The notes under the pieces were generated by a model that saw only the letters and a list, made by a program, of their open reading frames with translations, had not been told where the DNA came from and made no database searches. Positions 53,468 through 61,266 of a stretch of 64,000 bases of DNA are shown here, one piece after another (positions within the stretch are counted from its first letter, which is position 1; every line of letters begins with the position of its first letter). This DNA is from JAJZMA01 sp021850405 (GTDB lineage: Bacteria > Chloroflexota > Dormibacteria > Aeolococcales > Aeolococcaceae), in assembly GCA_027365835.1 (NCBI GenBank), contig DAHXLU010000103.1:1-64000 (forward strand), read 5' to 3'. Position numbers and translations under genes: made by a program.

Positions 53468-54481
53468 CTACCAACCGCTCGGGATATACGGCGGGACCAC
53501 GAGTGTGACTGCGTACATTCCATCCCTAAGGACACGATAGTCTATGTCTGTCCACCCCTTGGTATTGACACTCTGACAGGGGTTTGTCGATGGACTGACT
53601 ACGCCTGGAAGGTTTAGGATAAGCTGCTCCCTTGAGGGAAAGGAGACCCGGCCAGCCCATGTATTCTCCCACCAGATCGCCCTGTGGTTCCACAGGATCG
53701 CATGGGGTCCTCCGGATCCCAAGGCAAAGCACGCCCGCACCGGTGGTCCCCATCCGTTGCCGTTGAGACGGGACGTGAACCAAGCAGTGATGGATTTTGC
53801 GTTGGCAGTGGAGTACCAAACTGTTCTCAGTTGAGGGTTCGACTCTGGGAGGGTTGTGAATGTCACTGTGTCGCGCACTGACCCGGGATATGTGAGGCGT
53901 GCCTCGGGGTTGGCAGAAAGGGTTGCGGGGTCTACGGTGTTGGTGGTTATCCGCGTAAACGTAGCGGCAAGTGCAACAAGCACCAACCCCGTGGCTGTGA
54001 ACGTCACCAGCTGAAATTTCTTCGGAACCGACGCAGAGAAAGGAAAAACTGCCAAGCCCAGTATCCCTGCCAGCAATACTTCCCAAAGCCCAGTGACTAG
54101 GCCTATGATCAGCAGAGCGGTCCCGGTAAGGATGGCAAGGCGGACGCTCCGGTAACCCGAAAGCGTCTGTCCAACCAGATCGGCACCTCCAGACACAGAG
54201 GCGACTGCCAAGCCCAAGACTCCAACCAGCCCTAGTTGGGGCGGGCCGATCGTTGAACTGGCAACGACCATGAGGAGCGCGCAAGACGCAATGGCGCCTA
54301 TAGCGGTCACTCGGTACCACGGGATGGGTCGGCCTTCCAAATCGCCGGCGCGATACACAGAGGCGCCTGCCAGACCAAGTATTCCAGTGAGGACAAGCTC
54401 TGGCGAGGCAGCCGTTACACCAATAAAGAATAGTGTACAAGCCACAGTGGCGGCGATACCGGCCGCTAGGTATCCCCTCAT
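53468..54481 (-). CDS. membrane-anchored protein with triplicated helical hairpin (paralogue A)
   Basis: 337 aa; ATG 54481 has GGAGG about 10 bases upstream. The N-terminus contains three copies of a 2-helix unit ending GILGL/GVLGL at residues 33-37, 87-91 and 139-143 (spacing 54 and 52). A further helix (residues 155-178) precedes an outside domain with LTYPGSVRDTV, SITAWFTSRLNGNGWG, TWAGRVSFPS, and a final YAVTLVV. The second half matches the downstream-strand neighbour (paralogue B). Not a family I know; the outside domain likely has disulfide-forming Cys. Confidence 0.75.
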   Translation of the reverse strand: MRGYLAAGIAATVACTLFFIGVTAASPELVLTGILGLAGASVYRAGDLEGRPIPWYRVTAIGAIASCALLMVVASSTIGPPQLGLVGVLGLAVASVSGGADLVGQTLSGYRSVRLAILTGTALLIIGLVTGLWEVLLAGILGLAVFPFSASVPKKFQLVTFTATGLVLVALAATFTRITTNTVDPATLSANPEARLTYPGSVRDTVTFTTLPESNPQLRTVWYSTANAKSITAWFTSRLNGNGWGPPVRACFALGSGGPHAILWNHRAIWWENTWAGRVSFPSREQLILNLPGVVSPSTNPCQSVNTKGWTDIDYRVLRDGMYAVTLVVPPYIPSGW

Positions 54482-54677
54482 CGCCCCCCACCTCCAATTC
54501 GCTCCCCGTGCGGTTCATGGTGGGTCGCGCAGGGGAAGTTGGCAGATTCGAGAGTTGTGGAATCCGCTGTACCCAGTGGGTCGAAGGTAGGTCGCACTCG
54601 TGTACATGGGATGCTGTAGGTCTTCAATGCGGTGGTGCGTAAGTCGCGCAGGGGGGTGAGCTGTGGGGAAGTAATGA

Positions 54678-55346
54678 TCATGACCGGACCACGAGTGTGA
54701 CGGCATATGTTCCAGCCTGCCCAGAATAAGGTGTCGCCGCATGGTATGGCCACCCCAGCTGAATTTCGCAAGGGTTAAGCTGGCTTGCTGCGTCAGGCAG
54801 CATCAGGACAACATCTTCAGTGGCTGGGAAGGTGACAGGGCCAGCCCATGTCTGGTCTGTCCAAGGTCGGTTGCGCTGCCACACGATGGTAGAGTGCGTT
54901 TCAGGCTCTGAACATGCCAGGATGGGTCGCCCCCAACCCTGACCCTGGAGATGCGATGTGAACCAGGCAGTGATGGTCTTGGTATCAGCAGAGGAGCGCC
55001 AAACAGTCGTTTGTCGTGGGTAGCTCAGGAAAGAGCTGTCATAGGACACGGCATCCCGGGTTGATCCAGGATAGGTAAGTCTTGCATCAGGACTCGAAGC
55101 GAGGCTGGCGGCATCAGCAGAGTTGGTACCCGTGCGCGTAATAAAAGCGGCAAATGCCACAAATGCAAGCCCTATTACTGCGATCGCTGCGAGCGTGAAT
55201 CTGGCAGGGAGGTACGCGGACACAGACAAAACTACCAGGCCCAGGATTCCGATGATCGACAGTTCCAACTGGCCGGTAATCCACCCAATAAGAAAGAGGA
55301 CGCTGCCAGCAATGGCGGCAACGCTGGCCGCCTTGTACCTCCTCAT
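54678..55346 (-). CDS. membrane-anchored protein, single hairpin (paralogue B)
   Basis: 222 aa; ATG 55346 has GGGAGGAA about 6-13 bases upstream, and the longer open frame is rejected because it runs into the tRNA-Pro region. N-terminus RRYKAASVAAIAGSVLFLIG with GILGL at residues 33-37, one hairpin copy, then a further helix and the outside domain with LTYPGSTRDAV, TITAWFTSHLQGQGWG, TWAGPVTFPA, NPC and YAVTLVV. It lies 196 bases upstream of paralogue A on the same strand; the two arose by gene duplication. Confidence 0.75.
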   Translation of the reverse strand: MRRYKAASVAAIAGSVLFLIGWITGQLELSIIGILGLVVLSVSAYLPARFTLAAIAVIGLAFVAFAAFITRTGTNSADAASLASSPDARLTYPGSTRDAVSYDSSFLSYPRQTTVWRSSADTKTITAWFTSHLQGQGWGRPILACSEPETHSTIVWQRNRPWTDQTWAGPVTFPATEDVVLMLPDAASQLNPCEIQLGWPYHAATPYSGQAGTYAVTLVVRS

Positions 55347-55517
55347 CGCGCATTCCTCCCTATCTGCTTCCCATGCGGTTGAGTATGACAGGGGAGTCTG
55401 GCAGCCCGGAGAAGGGCGCAACGAGAACTGCCGGTCGCAGAGACCCTGGGTACCTGGCAGGCACAGCGGCTGGTGTAAGTCTCCACTGCACGCCTGCTTC
55501 AACCAGTGCATGAAAAG

Positions 55518-55591
55518 TCGGGGCGGCGAGATTCGAACTCACGACCCCCTGCTCCCAAAGCAGGTGCGCTACCGGGCTGCGCCACGCCCCG
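55518..55591 (-). tRNA. tRNA-Pro (anticodon TGG)
   Basis: Read on the minus strand: acceptor CGGGGCG pairing with CGCCCCG, D arm GCGCAGCCCGGTAGCGC, anticodon stem CTGCT/AGCAG with loop TTGGG-type (TTTGGGA) giving TGG, T arm GTGAG-TTCGAAT-CTCGC, discriminator A. No CCA encoded, unlike tRNA-Leu above. Confidence 0.95.
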
Positions 55592-55977
55592 ACGCCTGGT
55601 AGGACAATGCCGTCCTGACCATAGTCAAGTGTATCCCGGTAGAGCCTGGTTTGGTGTGATCCAGGAGAGCTATCTGCAAGGGGCAGCGGAAGAGCTTTTT
55701 GGTCTTCGGGCGGGGCGGACTGCAGCACACTTCGGTTAGGATGGAGCCGGCTGGGTCCTGGGCTCCCTCACCAGTGCGCCTGCTCCTGGATGCACGAGGC
55801 AACTCCATTGCTGGGGCGAGTGCGGGCGTGGGAAGTGCAGGTGGCCTGTCGCGTGCTGGGCCGGGATGGAAGATGTCCGGCATGGCAACCATGGTTTGCC
55901 CAACTTGAGCCGGGGTTGACAACAGTGGAGGTGCAGTCACTATGGAGACAGTGGGAAATGCAGGGGAGCAGGGTGGG
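55592..55977 (+). other. 386-base region upstream of upp
   Basis: Contains a good -35 TTGACA at 55916-55921 and, 17 bases on, ACTATG at 55939-55944. No gene is supported in the rest; frames here look non-coding. Confidence 0.4.
55916..55944 (+). promoter_or_regulatory. candidate upp promoter
   Basis: TTGACA - 17 bases - ACTATG. If used, transcription would start near 55951, downstream of ATG 55942, which supports GTG 55978 as the upp start. Confidence 0.4.
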
Positions 55978-56595
55978 GTGTCTGTCATCCGCCATCCGCT
56001 GATCCAGAACGCCCTTGCGGTGCTGCGGAATGTGGATACACCAACTGAATCGTTCCGGCGCCATGCCCGCCTGCTAACCATGATCCTTGCCTTCCATGTG
56101 CTGGAGGACCTGCCGGTGCGACCGGTCACGGTCCAGACCCCCCTGGAGCAGGTTACAGGTGAGGTTGTCGATGCCAATGTCATATTCATTCCGGTGCTTA
56201 GGGCTGGTCTTGCGATGCTGGATGCCATGAGTGACATGGTCCCTGGCAGCAAGGTGGGCTTTGTTGGCCTGGAACGCAACGAGGAAACATTCATAGCAAG
56301 AAGCTATTACCAGAAACTGCCCTCCCATCTGGCAGGTGCTGAAGTGGTTATCCTCGACCCGATGCTGGCGACAGGAGGGTCTGCACTTGCGACAATTCAG
56401 CTGCTCAAGGAGCAGAGTGCCACCAGCATTCGCCTTGCGTGCGTGATTGCTGCGCCGGAGGGAATAGCTAACCTGCGGGAGAAACATCCAGATGTTCCAA
56501 TTTTTGCAGCAACGGTCGACCGGGAGCTGAACAGCCGCAGGTATATCCTTCCGGGTATTGGGGATTTTGGAGATCGCTATTTTGGCACTGAGTAG
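55978..56595 (+). CDS. upp: uracil phosphoribosyltransferase
   Basis: Salvages uracil to UMP using PRPP. Seen: VIRHPLIQNALAVLRN at the start, FRRHARLLTMILAFHVLEDLP, VIFIPVLRAGLAMLDAM, LDPMLATGGSA as the PRPP site, and GIGDFGDRYFGTE at the end. The GTG at 55978 has GGGGAG about 10 bases upstream and gives 205 aa, the family length; ATG 55942 would add 12 residues without similarity and lies at the likely -10 box. The gene is single. Confidence 0.96.
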   Translation: MSVIRHPLIQNALAVLRNVDTPTESFRRHARLLTMILAFHVLEDLPVRPVTVQTPLEQVTGEVVDANVIFIPVLRAGLAMLDAMSDMVPGSKVGFVGLERNEETFIARSYYQKLPSHLAGAEVVILDPMLATGGSALATIQLLKEQSATSIRLACVIAAPEGIANLREKHPDVPIFAATVDRELNSRRYILPGIGDFGDRYFGTE

Positions 56596-56674
56596 GAAGC
56601 AGCTGGGCAGATAACCGGCACTTCGGAAAGCAGTGTGGTGTAATGGTTGAGAGGAGCAGGAGTTTGGCTGACGC

Positions 56675-58135
56675 TTAGGGCTGCACTCTGGGAGCAAGCT
56701 CTGCCCGGATGCGGACTATGTCACTTTTTCTTATTGCGCCAGTCACTACGACTGCTGCCAGGTAGGCAATACTCCCGAGCACTGCAGCAAGGATAGGAGC
56801 TCCCTGCAGTGGAAACATTACAGCCGCCATCACCGCTCCACTTGTGAGCAGCGGCAACGTCAGGCGAACAAGGTTAAGGTCGCCCAGCTTGCGCCCGATG
56901 AGCCACAATCCGAGCACACAAAGGAGTACCTCGGTGATCACAGTCGCCCAGGATGCTGCCAGATATCCGTCGCCGGTTCGGGTGACACTGATCAGCAGCA
57001 GGTTGAATGCAATATTTGCCACCACACTTATAGCCATGAGCCACGCAAAGAGTCTCTGGCTGTTGATGGCTCCCAGTGTAAACATGAAAGAGTTTGCAAT
57101 GAAAATAAAGGCAATGGATATTCCCAGTATCCGAAGGCTGGGAGTGGCGGGAGGGAGGGCGCGGGTGATGCCGATAATGGAGGGTGCGAGCATCCAGGTT
57201 CCTATAGCTACCGGGATGCCGAGCCCTGCAAGGAGCCTGTAGGAGAGCTGGTAGATATCTGCTACCTGCTTTACTCCTTCCTTCCGGAAAGCTCTCGCCA
57301 TCCTGGGAAAGATGGCGTTCATTGCTGCCTGGGGAACGAATGAGATGCCATCGATAAACCGGTACGCAGCATTGTACGAACCTACCTGGTAGTATCCGCG
57401 CATTCCCTTCAGAATCACCACGTCTATCTTGAAGTAGATGGTGTTCAGCAGTACAGCCAGGGCGAAAGGGGCCCCGCTCCGTATGAGCTTGCCTGATGCA
57501 GCCATGTCCCAGCGGATTCGGATCGGCGCGTAGCGGAAGTGGGAAAGCAGACCTGCGTAGATGATCGTTACCGAGTAGCTTGCAACGTATGCCCAGATAA
57601 ATACTGCAAGCGGAGCATGGGTGAGCGCTGCGTGGATCGTGATCCCAAGGAGAACGACTGTTTCCATCGCTATAGCCAGCGCTTCGAATCGCAGCTCCCC
57701 AAAAACATAGAACGGCGCCCGGAACAGGTTTGAGACGGCCGTTGCCATGAGCAGCAGGTAGACGGGGATGGCCAGGAAAAGCAGAGTTGGGGTAAAGAGC
57801 CACATCAGGCCCAGAAGGACCAGGCCGGCCAGGAGCGCCAGGGGGATTTTTGCTCCGAGCACGATGGCGAGATACTCTCCCAGCCTGTCCCGCTCTCTTG
57901 AGGCTTCTCTCGTGTAGATGACCTGCAGCCCAATATCTCCAGCAACAGAGGCCAGCTGACTGAGGACGATCAGGGTGGCATACTCTCCGTAGCGGGTCTC
58001 TCCCAGGCTGTTTTGCGCGATGATCACGACCGCAAGCACCAGTATCTGTCGCACGGCTCTCGTGGTTATCAGGAGCCCGGTGTTTAGCGCCGGCCGGCTG
58101 GATCCCTCCCTGCCGGCGGTCCGGGGGGCTGTCAT
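56675..58135 (-). CDS. polysaccharide flippase (Wzx/MATE-like, oligosaccharide exporter)
   Basis: 486 aa from ATG 58135 with about 14 transmembrane helices and the layout of the polysaccharide transport/MVF superfamily: TTRAVRQILVLAVVIIAQNSLG in helix 1, GEYATLIVLSQLASVAGDIGLQ, YNAAYRFIDGISFVPQAAMNAIFPRMARA in the middle, and FIANSFMFTLGAINSQRLF. It would move lipid-linked sugar units across the membrane. No glycosyltransferases are adjacent, so the polymer is unknown. There is no clear Shine-Dalgarno; the frame is open 29 codons upstream. Confidence 0.88.
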   Translation of the reverse strand: MTAPRTAGREGSSRPALNTGLLITTRAVRQILVLAVVIIAQNSLGETRYGEYATLIVLSQLASVAGDIGLQVIYTREASRERDRLGEYLAIVLGAKIPLALLAGLVLLGLMWLFTPTLLFLAIPVYLLLMATAVSNLFRAPFYVFGELRFEALAIAMETVVLLGITIHAALTHAPLAVFIWAYVASYSVTIIYAGLLSHFRYAPIRIRWDMAASGKLIRSGAPFALAVLLNTIYFKIDVVILKGMRGYYQVGSYNAAYRFIDGISFVPQAAMNAIFPRMARAFRKEGVKQVADIYQLSYRLLAGLGIPVAIGTWMLAPSIIGITRALPPATPSLRILGISIAFIFIANSFMFTLGAINSQRLFAWLMAISVVANIAFNLLLISVTRTGDGYLAASWATVITEVLLCVLGLWLIGRKLGDLNLVRLTLPLLTSGAVMAAVMFPLQGAPILAAVLGSIAYLAAVVVTGAIRKSDIVRIRAELAPRVQP

Positions 58136-58258
58136 GAGGGAGTAACGCCAGCTTTGCGTGAACCTGGGCAGAGGCGGACAGCCCTGGCTGGATTTTGTGT
58201 GGCTGTGATGCAGATCACCCAATTCTGCTCATGGACTGCGGTAATATTGAGATTCACT

Positions 58259-58960
58259 ATGTCGATGTTACGAGAGGATCAGGCTCCAGAGGTCGGTGGC
58301 GTTTCCGCCTGCATCTTTGATTTTGGCGGCGTCATGACGGTGCGGGACGACCGGCATTCCTCCCTGCCTCCCGAGCTTGCATCCCTGGTTGCCTTTTATC
58401 AGCAGGAGTTTGCGGACTGGTACCACATTCCAACTGTTGAGCATGATATCCACAGGGTTGAGGTGGGGGAGATATCACTGGACGACTATTTCGAGGGGTT
58501 GTGCCAAAGGCACGCAGAGGCTGGCAATCCACTGATCCCGACCCCTGTTGCCCGCGCAACGGTGTTTGCCGGATTTGATCCATGCCTGGAGATGGTGGCG
58601 CTGGTGGGCCAGCTTCGGCAGAGTGGCTACCGGACTGCCCTGCTCACCAATGTCGGGCATGAGGCGCCCCCGCTCTGGAGAAGGGTCCTTGGGGATCACG
58701 TGGACAGGATTTTTGACACCGTCGTGGATTCATCCGCTGTTGGTGTGCGCAAGCCTGATCCACGTGCCTACCTGGTCGCCACCAGTCGGCTGGGTGTTGA
58801 GCCGAAGGAGTGTCTTTTTGTGGACGATCTCCCGTGCAACCTTGCCGCAGCAGCCGGTCTTGGGATGAAGACTTTTCACTGCACCGATTCAAGGCGGGCT
58901 GCTGCCACTCTTGGAGCAGCATTTGCTGGTGCCACCGCAAGGCGGCTGGTGACGTGCTAG
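58259..58960 (+). CDS. HAD-superfamily hydrolase (IA type)
   Basis: 233 aa from ATG 58259. Motif I ACIFDFGGVMT (with the first Asp but not DxD; the second residue of the pair is G), motif II LLTNVG, motif III VRKPDPRAY with the Lys, and motif IV FVDDLPCNL. The layout resembles the N-terminal domain of soluble epoxide hydrolase and related HAD proteins, which act as phosphatases. A TAATAT box lies 11 bases before the start, without a clear Shine-Dalgarno, so a short leader is likely. Confidence 0.88.
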   Translation: MSMLREDQAPEVGGVSACIFDFGGVMTVRDDRHSSLPPELASLVAFYQQEFADWYHIPTVEHDIHRVEVGEISLDDYFEGLCQRHAEAGNPLIPTPVARATVFAGFDPCLEMVALVGQLRQSGYRTALLTNVGHEAPPLWRRVLGDHVDRIFDTVVDSSAVGVRKPDPRAYLVATSRLGVEPKECLFVDDLPCNLAAAAGLGMKTFHCTDSRRAAATLGAAFAGATARRLVTC

Positions 58961-59025
58961 CAGTGCTGGCCGGTGGCCTCCGGGATGTCTGAAAGCTAGC
59001 TCATTTTTGCGACTGTTCCGCCCAG

Positions 59026-59850
59026 ATGAATCCTGCTGGCCAGCCGTACTACATGCTTTCTGCAGAAGGGCATTATGTGCCAACTATCCATACGCAGGGT
59101 CCCTGGTCGAAGGTTGACCAGCATGGTGGCCCGCCAATGGCGCTCCTGGCGCACGTCATTGACCAGCAGATTCCCCTTGCTGGAAAATTTGCAACCCGTC
59201 TCTCTTTCGACATCCTGGGGCCAGTCAGGATTGAGCCCTTCGACATTGAGGTATCCATGGTTCGGGACGGTCGCAACATCTCCCTTCTGTCAGCCAGTCT
59301 TATGCAGGCTGGAAGGGTTGCGATGATGGCTTCGGTCTGGAGAGTGTCAGTTGAGGAGAACGTTGTCGCGTATGGTGCCTCCACTGCGCCCAAAGACACG
59401 GTTGCCTTGCCACCGGCTCTCTCTCTGGACCCCGGGGGGCAACAGGGGGGTGGTGCGGATGGGGGTATCAACACATTTGGCTATGGACAGGCAAGCGACT
59501 GGTTCTTTTCCTCGGGGTCCTTCCTGGAACCTGGTCCAGCACTGGTCTGGAACCGGGTGAGACGTCCGTTGCTCGGCGAGGAGTTTGCCACAGCTACGGA
59601 GAGGGCCCTCCTGCTGGCAGACGCAGGTAGCGGTGTTGGAGCAGCTTTGCCCTGGGACAAGTTCGCCTTCCCGAATGTGGACCTGACCATGCACATCTCC
59701 CGGCCCCCGAGAGGCGACTGGCTCGGTGTCGATGCCAGGACCTGGATTGGGGGAACCGGGTCAGGGATGGCAGTAAGCGCGCTCCTGGATGAGGAAGGCA
59801 GGTTTGGCACCGCCTGCCAGAGCCTGTTTGTAAGGAGGAGGCAGCGGTAG
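59026..59850 (+). CDS. acyl-CoA thioesterase family protein (TesB-like double hotdog)
   Basis: 274 aa. Begins YYMLSAEGHYVPTIHTQGPWS; QHGGPPMALLAHVID matches the TesB-type start (about residue 24-40), and the second half holds PNVDLTMHISRPPRGDWLGVDARTW, the second hotdog. Such proteins hydrolyse acyl-CoA or act on related thioesters in fatty acid metabolism. A 3-hydroxyacyl-CoA dehydrogenase gene lies 1.4 kb away. Catalytic residues were not checked by alignment. Confidence 0.85.
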   Translation: MNPAGQPYYMLSAEGHYVPTIHTQGPWSKVDQHGGPPMALLAHVIDQQIPLAGKFATRLSFDILGPVRIEPFDIEVSMVRDGRNISLLSASLMQAGRVAMMASVWRVSVEENVVAYGASTAPKDTVALPPALSLDPGGQQGGGADGGINTFGYGQASDWFFSSGSFLEPGPALVWNRVRRPLLGEEFATATERALLLADAGSGVGAALPWDKFAFPNVDLTMHISRPPRGDWLGVDARTWIGGTGSGMAVSALLDEEGRFGTACQSLFVRRRQR

Positions 59851-59883
59851 GCTGTGCCGGCAGGGGGATTGGCCCCTGTGGCA

Positions 59884-59889
59884 TAGTCT
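59884..59889 (+). promoter_or_regulatory. candidate -10 box for a leaderless start at 59897
   Basis: TAGTCT, 7 bases (TGTATCC), ATG. Fits the leaderless pattern seen at several starts. Confidence 0.35.
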
Positions 59890-59896
59890 TGTATCC

Positions 59897-60277
59897 ATGG
59901 CACGGTTCTTCTCCCAGGTGGCGTCTCCTCTCTTTCTGCTGTTGCTGGTTCTGGGCCTGGTAGCAGGAGACGCACTGGCAGGGCATGGCAATCTGGGCCC
60001 AGTAGCTACGCAATTTACCTGGCTTCGGGATGGTATAGATGCGGTTGTCCTGCTGCTCTTTCTGGCAACCGGATTTGTCTTTTCCCGCAGGGTGGGCCGC
60101 ATAGTCACCTTTGTTGTAGGGGTGGGCCTGTCAGCCCTGGGGCTGCTTGGGATAGCAGTCATCTTTGGGCACCTGAAATACAGTGGAGATATCAGGTTTC
60201 CACTGGGTATGGATATCTTTGACCTTGCGGTGGGAATACTGGCTGTCCTGGCTGCTGCGGGTACGATAGAGGAGTAA
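59897..60277 (+). CDS. small membrane protein, 126 aa
   Basis: Four predicted transmembrane helices in 126 residues: SPLFLLLLVLGLVAGDALAG, DAVVLLLFLATGFVFSR, VTFVVGVGLSALGLLGIAVIF and FDLAVGILAVLAAAGTI. A short outside loop with HGNLGPVATQF. No family recognised. No Shine-Dalgarno, but a TAGTCT box precedes the ATG. Confidence 0.65.
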   Translation: MARFFSQVASPLFLLLLVLGLVAGDALAGHGNLGPVATQFTWLRDGIDAVVLLLFLATGFVFSRRVGRIVTFVVGVGLSALGLLGIAVIFGHLKYSGDIRFPLGMDIFDLAVGILAVLAAAGTIEE

Positions 60278-60316
60278 CAGTGCCCACGGCAGCATGGTGC
60301 TGGCCTGGCTCAGGAG

Positions 60317-60346
60317 CCGGGTCTGCTCCGGGTCTGCTCCGGGTCT
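60317..60346 (+). repeat. 12-base direct repeat, 2.5 copies
   Basis: CCGGGTCTGCTC is repeated (CCGGGTCTGCTC CCGGGT...-like tract) just after the small membrane protein gene and upstream of the YtxH gene stop. Minor, non-coding. Confidence 0.6.
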
Positions 60347-60380
60347 TCAGCAGTGGCTTCTGACAGCTGTCCGAAGCGCG

Positions 60381-60680
60381 CTACTGGTCCTTTGTGTGAT
60401 GGTGGCCGTTGCGGGAGCTGGGTTCATAGTCATGGCTCCTTCTGGCACGCTCCACCTGACCCCGCACGGTCTCGACTGCGTCGCTTGCATTGTTTACGGC
60501 GTTGCGTGCGCGTGGGGCAATAAACTGGGCCGTCTTTCTGGCGGTTTTTACGGTCTTGCGGGTTGTTTCAAAAAGTGCCTGCATCTGGTCTCTTGTCTTT
60601 TCTCCCGGCTGTGGTGCAACTGCGATACCGATCACTGTTCCAACTACAACCCCATGGAAGATTCCTCTCAGGTAGCCCAT
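60381..60680 (-). CDS. YtxH-type protein
   Basis: 99 aa; ATG 60680 has GGAGGAG about 6 bases upstream. An N-terminal Gly-rich helix (FHGVVVGTVIGIAVAPQPGEKTRDQM) is the YtxH signature (G-x-x-x-G ... AP-x-x-G-x-x-TR), followed by a long amphipathic helical region with lysine/arginine-rich heptads (TRKTVKTARKTAQFIAPRARN) and a His-rich tail. Such proteins are small membrane-associated stress proteins of unclear function. Confidence 0.85.
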   Translation of the reverse strand: MGYLRGIFHGVVVGTVIGIAVAPQPGEKTRDQMQALFETTRKTVKTARKTAQFIAPRARNAVNNASDAVETVRGQVERARRSHDYEPSSRNGHHHTKDQ

Positions 60681-60753
60681 GTTGCTCCTCCTTGTCTTTC
60701 TGGCCTCGTGTTAACTTATCAGCCAAATTCAGCATCTGATAGTTCAATCATGG

Positions 60754-60759
60754 CACTCT
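60754..60759 (+). promoter_or_regulatory. candidate -10 box for a leaderless start at 60766
   Basis: CACTCT, exactly 6 bases (TGGGGT), ATG. A weaker member of the leaderless group, with C as first base. Confidence 0.3.
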
Positions 60760-60765
60760 TGGGGT

Positions 60766-61179
60766 ATGGAACTTCAGTTTGCCTTTCTGGCGGAGAGTGC
60801 TACAGTCCCACCTGACGGAAAGTTCTACGTTCTGGGCGGCGGCTTTTCTGCCGTAGCACTTGCCAGCTTTCCGGCAAGGATAGGGTTTGCTGCGGTTTCG
60901 GGCTGGCGTGTAACTGGCAGCGATGCGGGCCAGCGGCACGAGCTTGAAGCACGCTTTGTGGATTCTGCGGGTGGTCTTGTGGTCCCAAAGGTGCCCATGC
61001 TCTTCCAGTTTCCCCCCGAGGCCCCGCCACCCGAGAGAGAAGTGATCGTCCCTGCGGTTACTTTCTTTTCCCCCATGATTTCTGAAAAAGGGGGGTACCA
61101 GGTGCAGTACTGGTTTGGTGGAACCCAGGTCGGCTCAGTAGGGCTTTATATCGATGAACAGCCAGCTGTGACCACGTAG
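60766..61179 (+). CDS. DUF6941-like protein
   Basis: 137-residue soluble beta-rich protein: MELQFAFLAESATVPPDGKFYVLGGGFSAV at the N-terminus and YQVQYWFGGTQVGSVGLYIDE at the end match a family of small proteins annotated as DUF6941 (LAD-A...DGK-x-x-x-LGGG pattern). Function unknown. It stands alone between the YtxH gene and the hydroxyacyl-CoA dehydrogenase gene. Confidence 0.72.
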   Translation: MELQFAFLAESATVPPDGKFYVLGGGFSAVALASFPARIGFAAVSGWRVTGSDAGQRHELEARFVDSAGGLVVPKVPMLFQFPPEAPPPEREVIVPAVTFFSPMISEKGGYQVQYWFGGTQVGSVGLYIDEQPAVTT

Positions 61180-61266
61180 CCTGTAGCAGCGCTCCCTGGG
61201 AATCCCTGCTCTTTAGGGGACCGGGTATCCTTTCCAACCCCCAGGCCAGGTCGCCGTATGGACCCT

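Noticed and set aside
52831..53535. A 234-codon minus-strand frame across the DUF1697 remnant
   Set aside because: It overlaps recognisable DUF1697 sequence on the other strand and crosses the poly-G tract; the translation is not gene-like.
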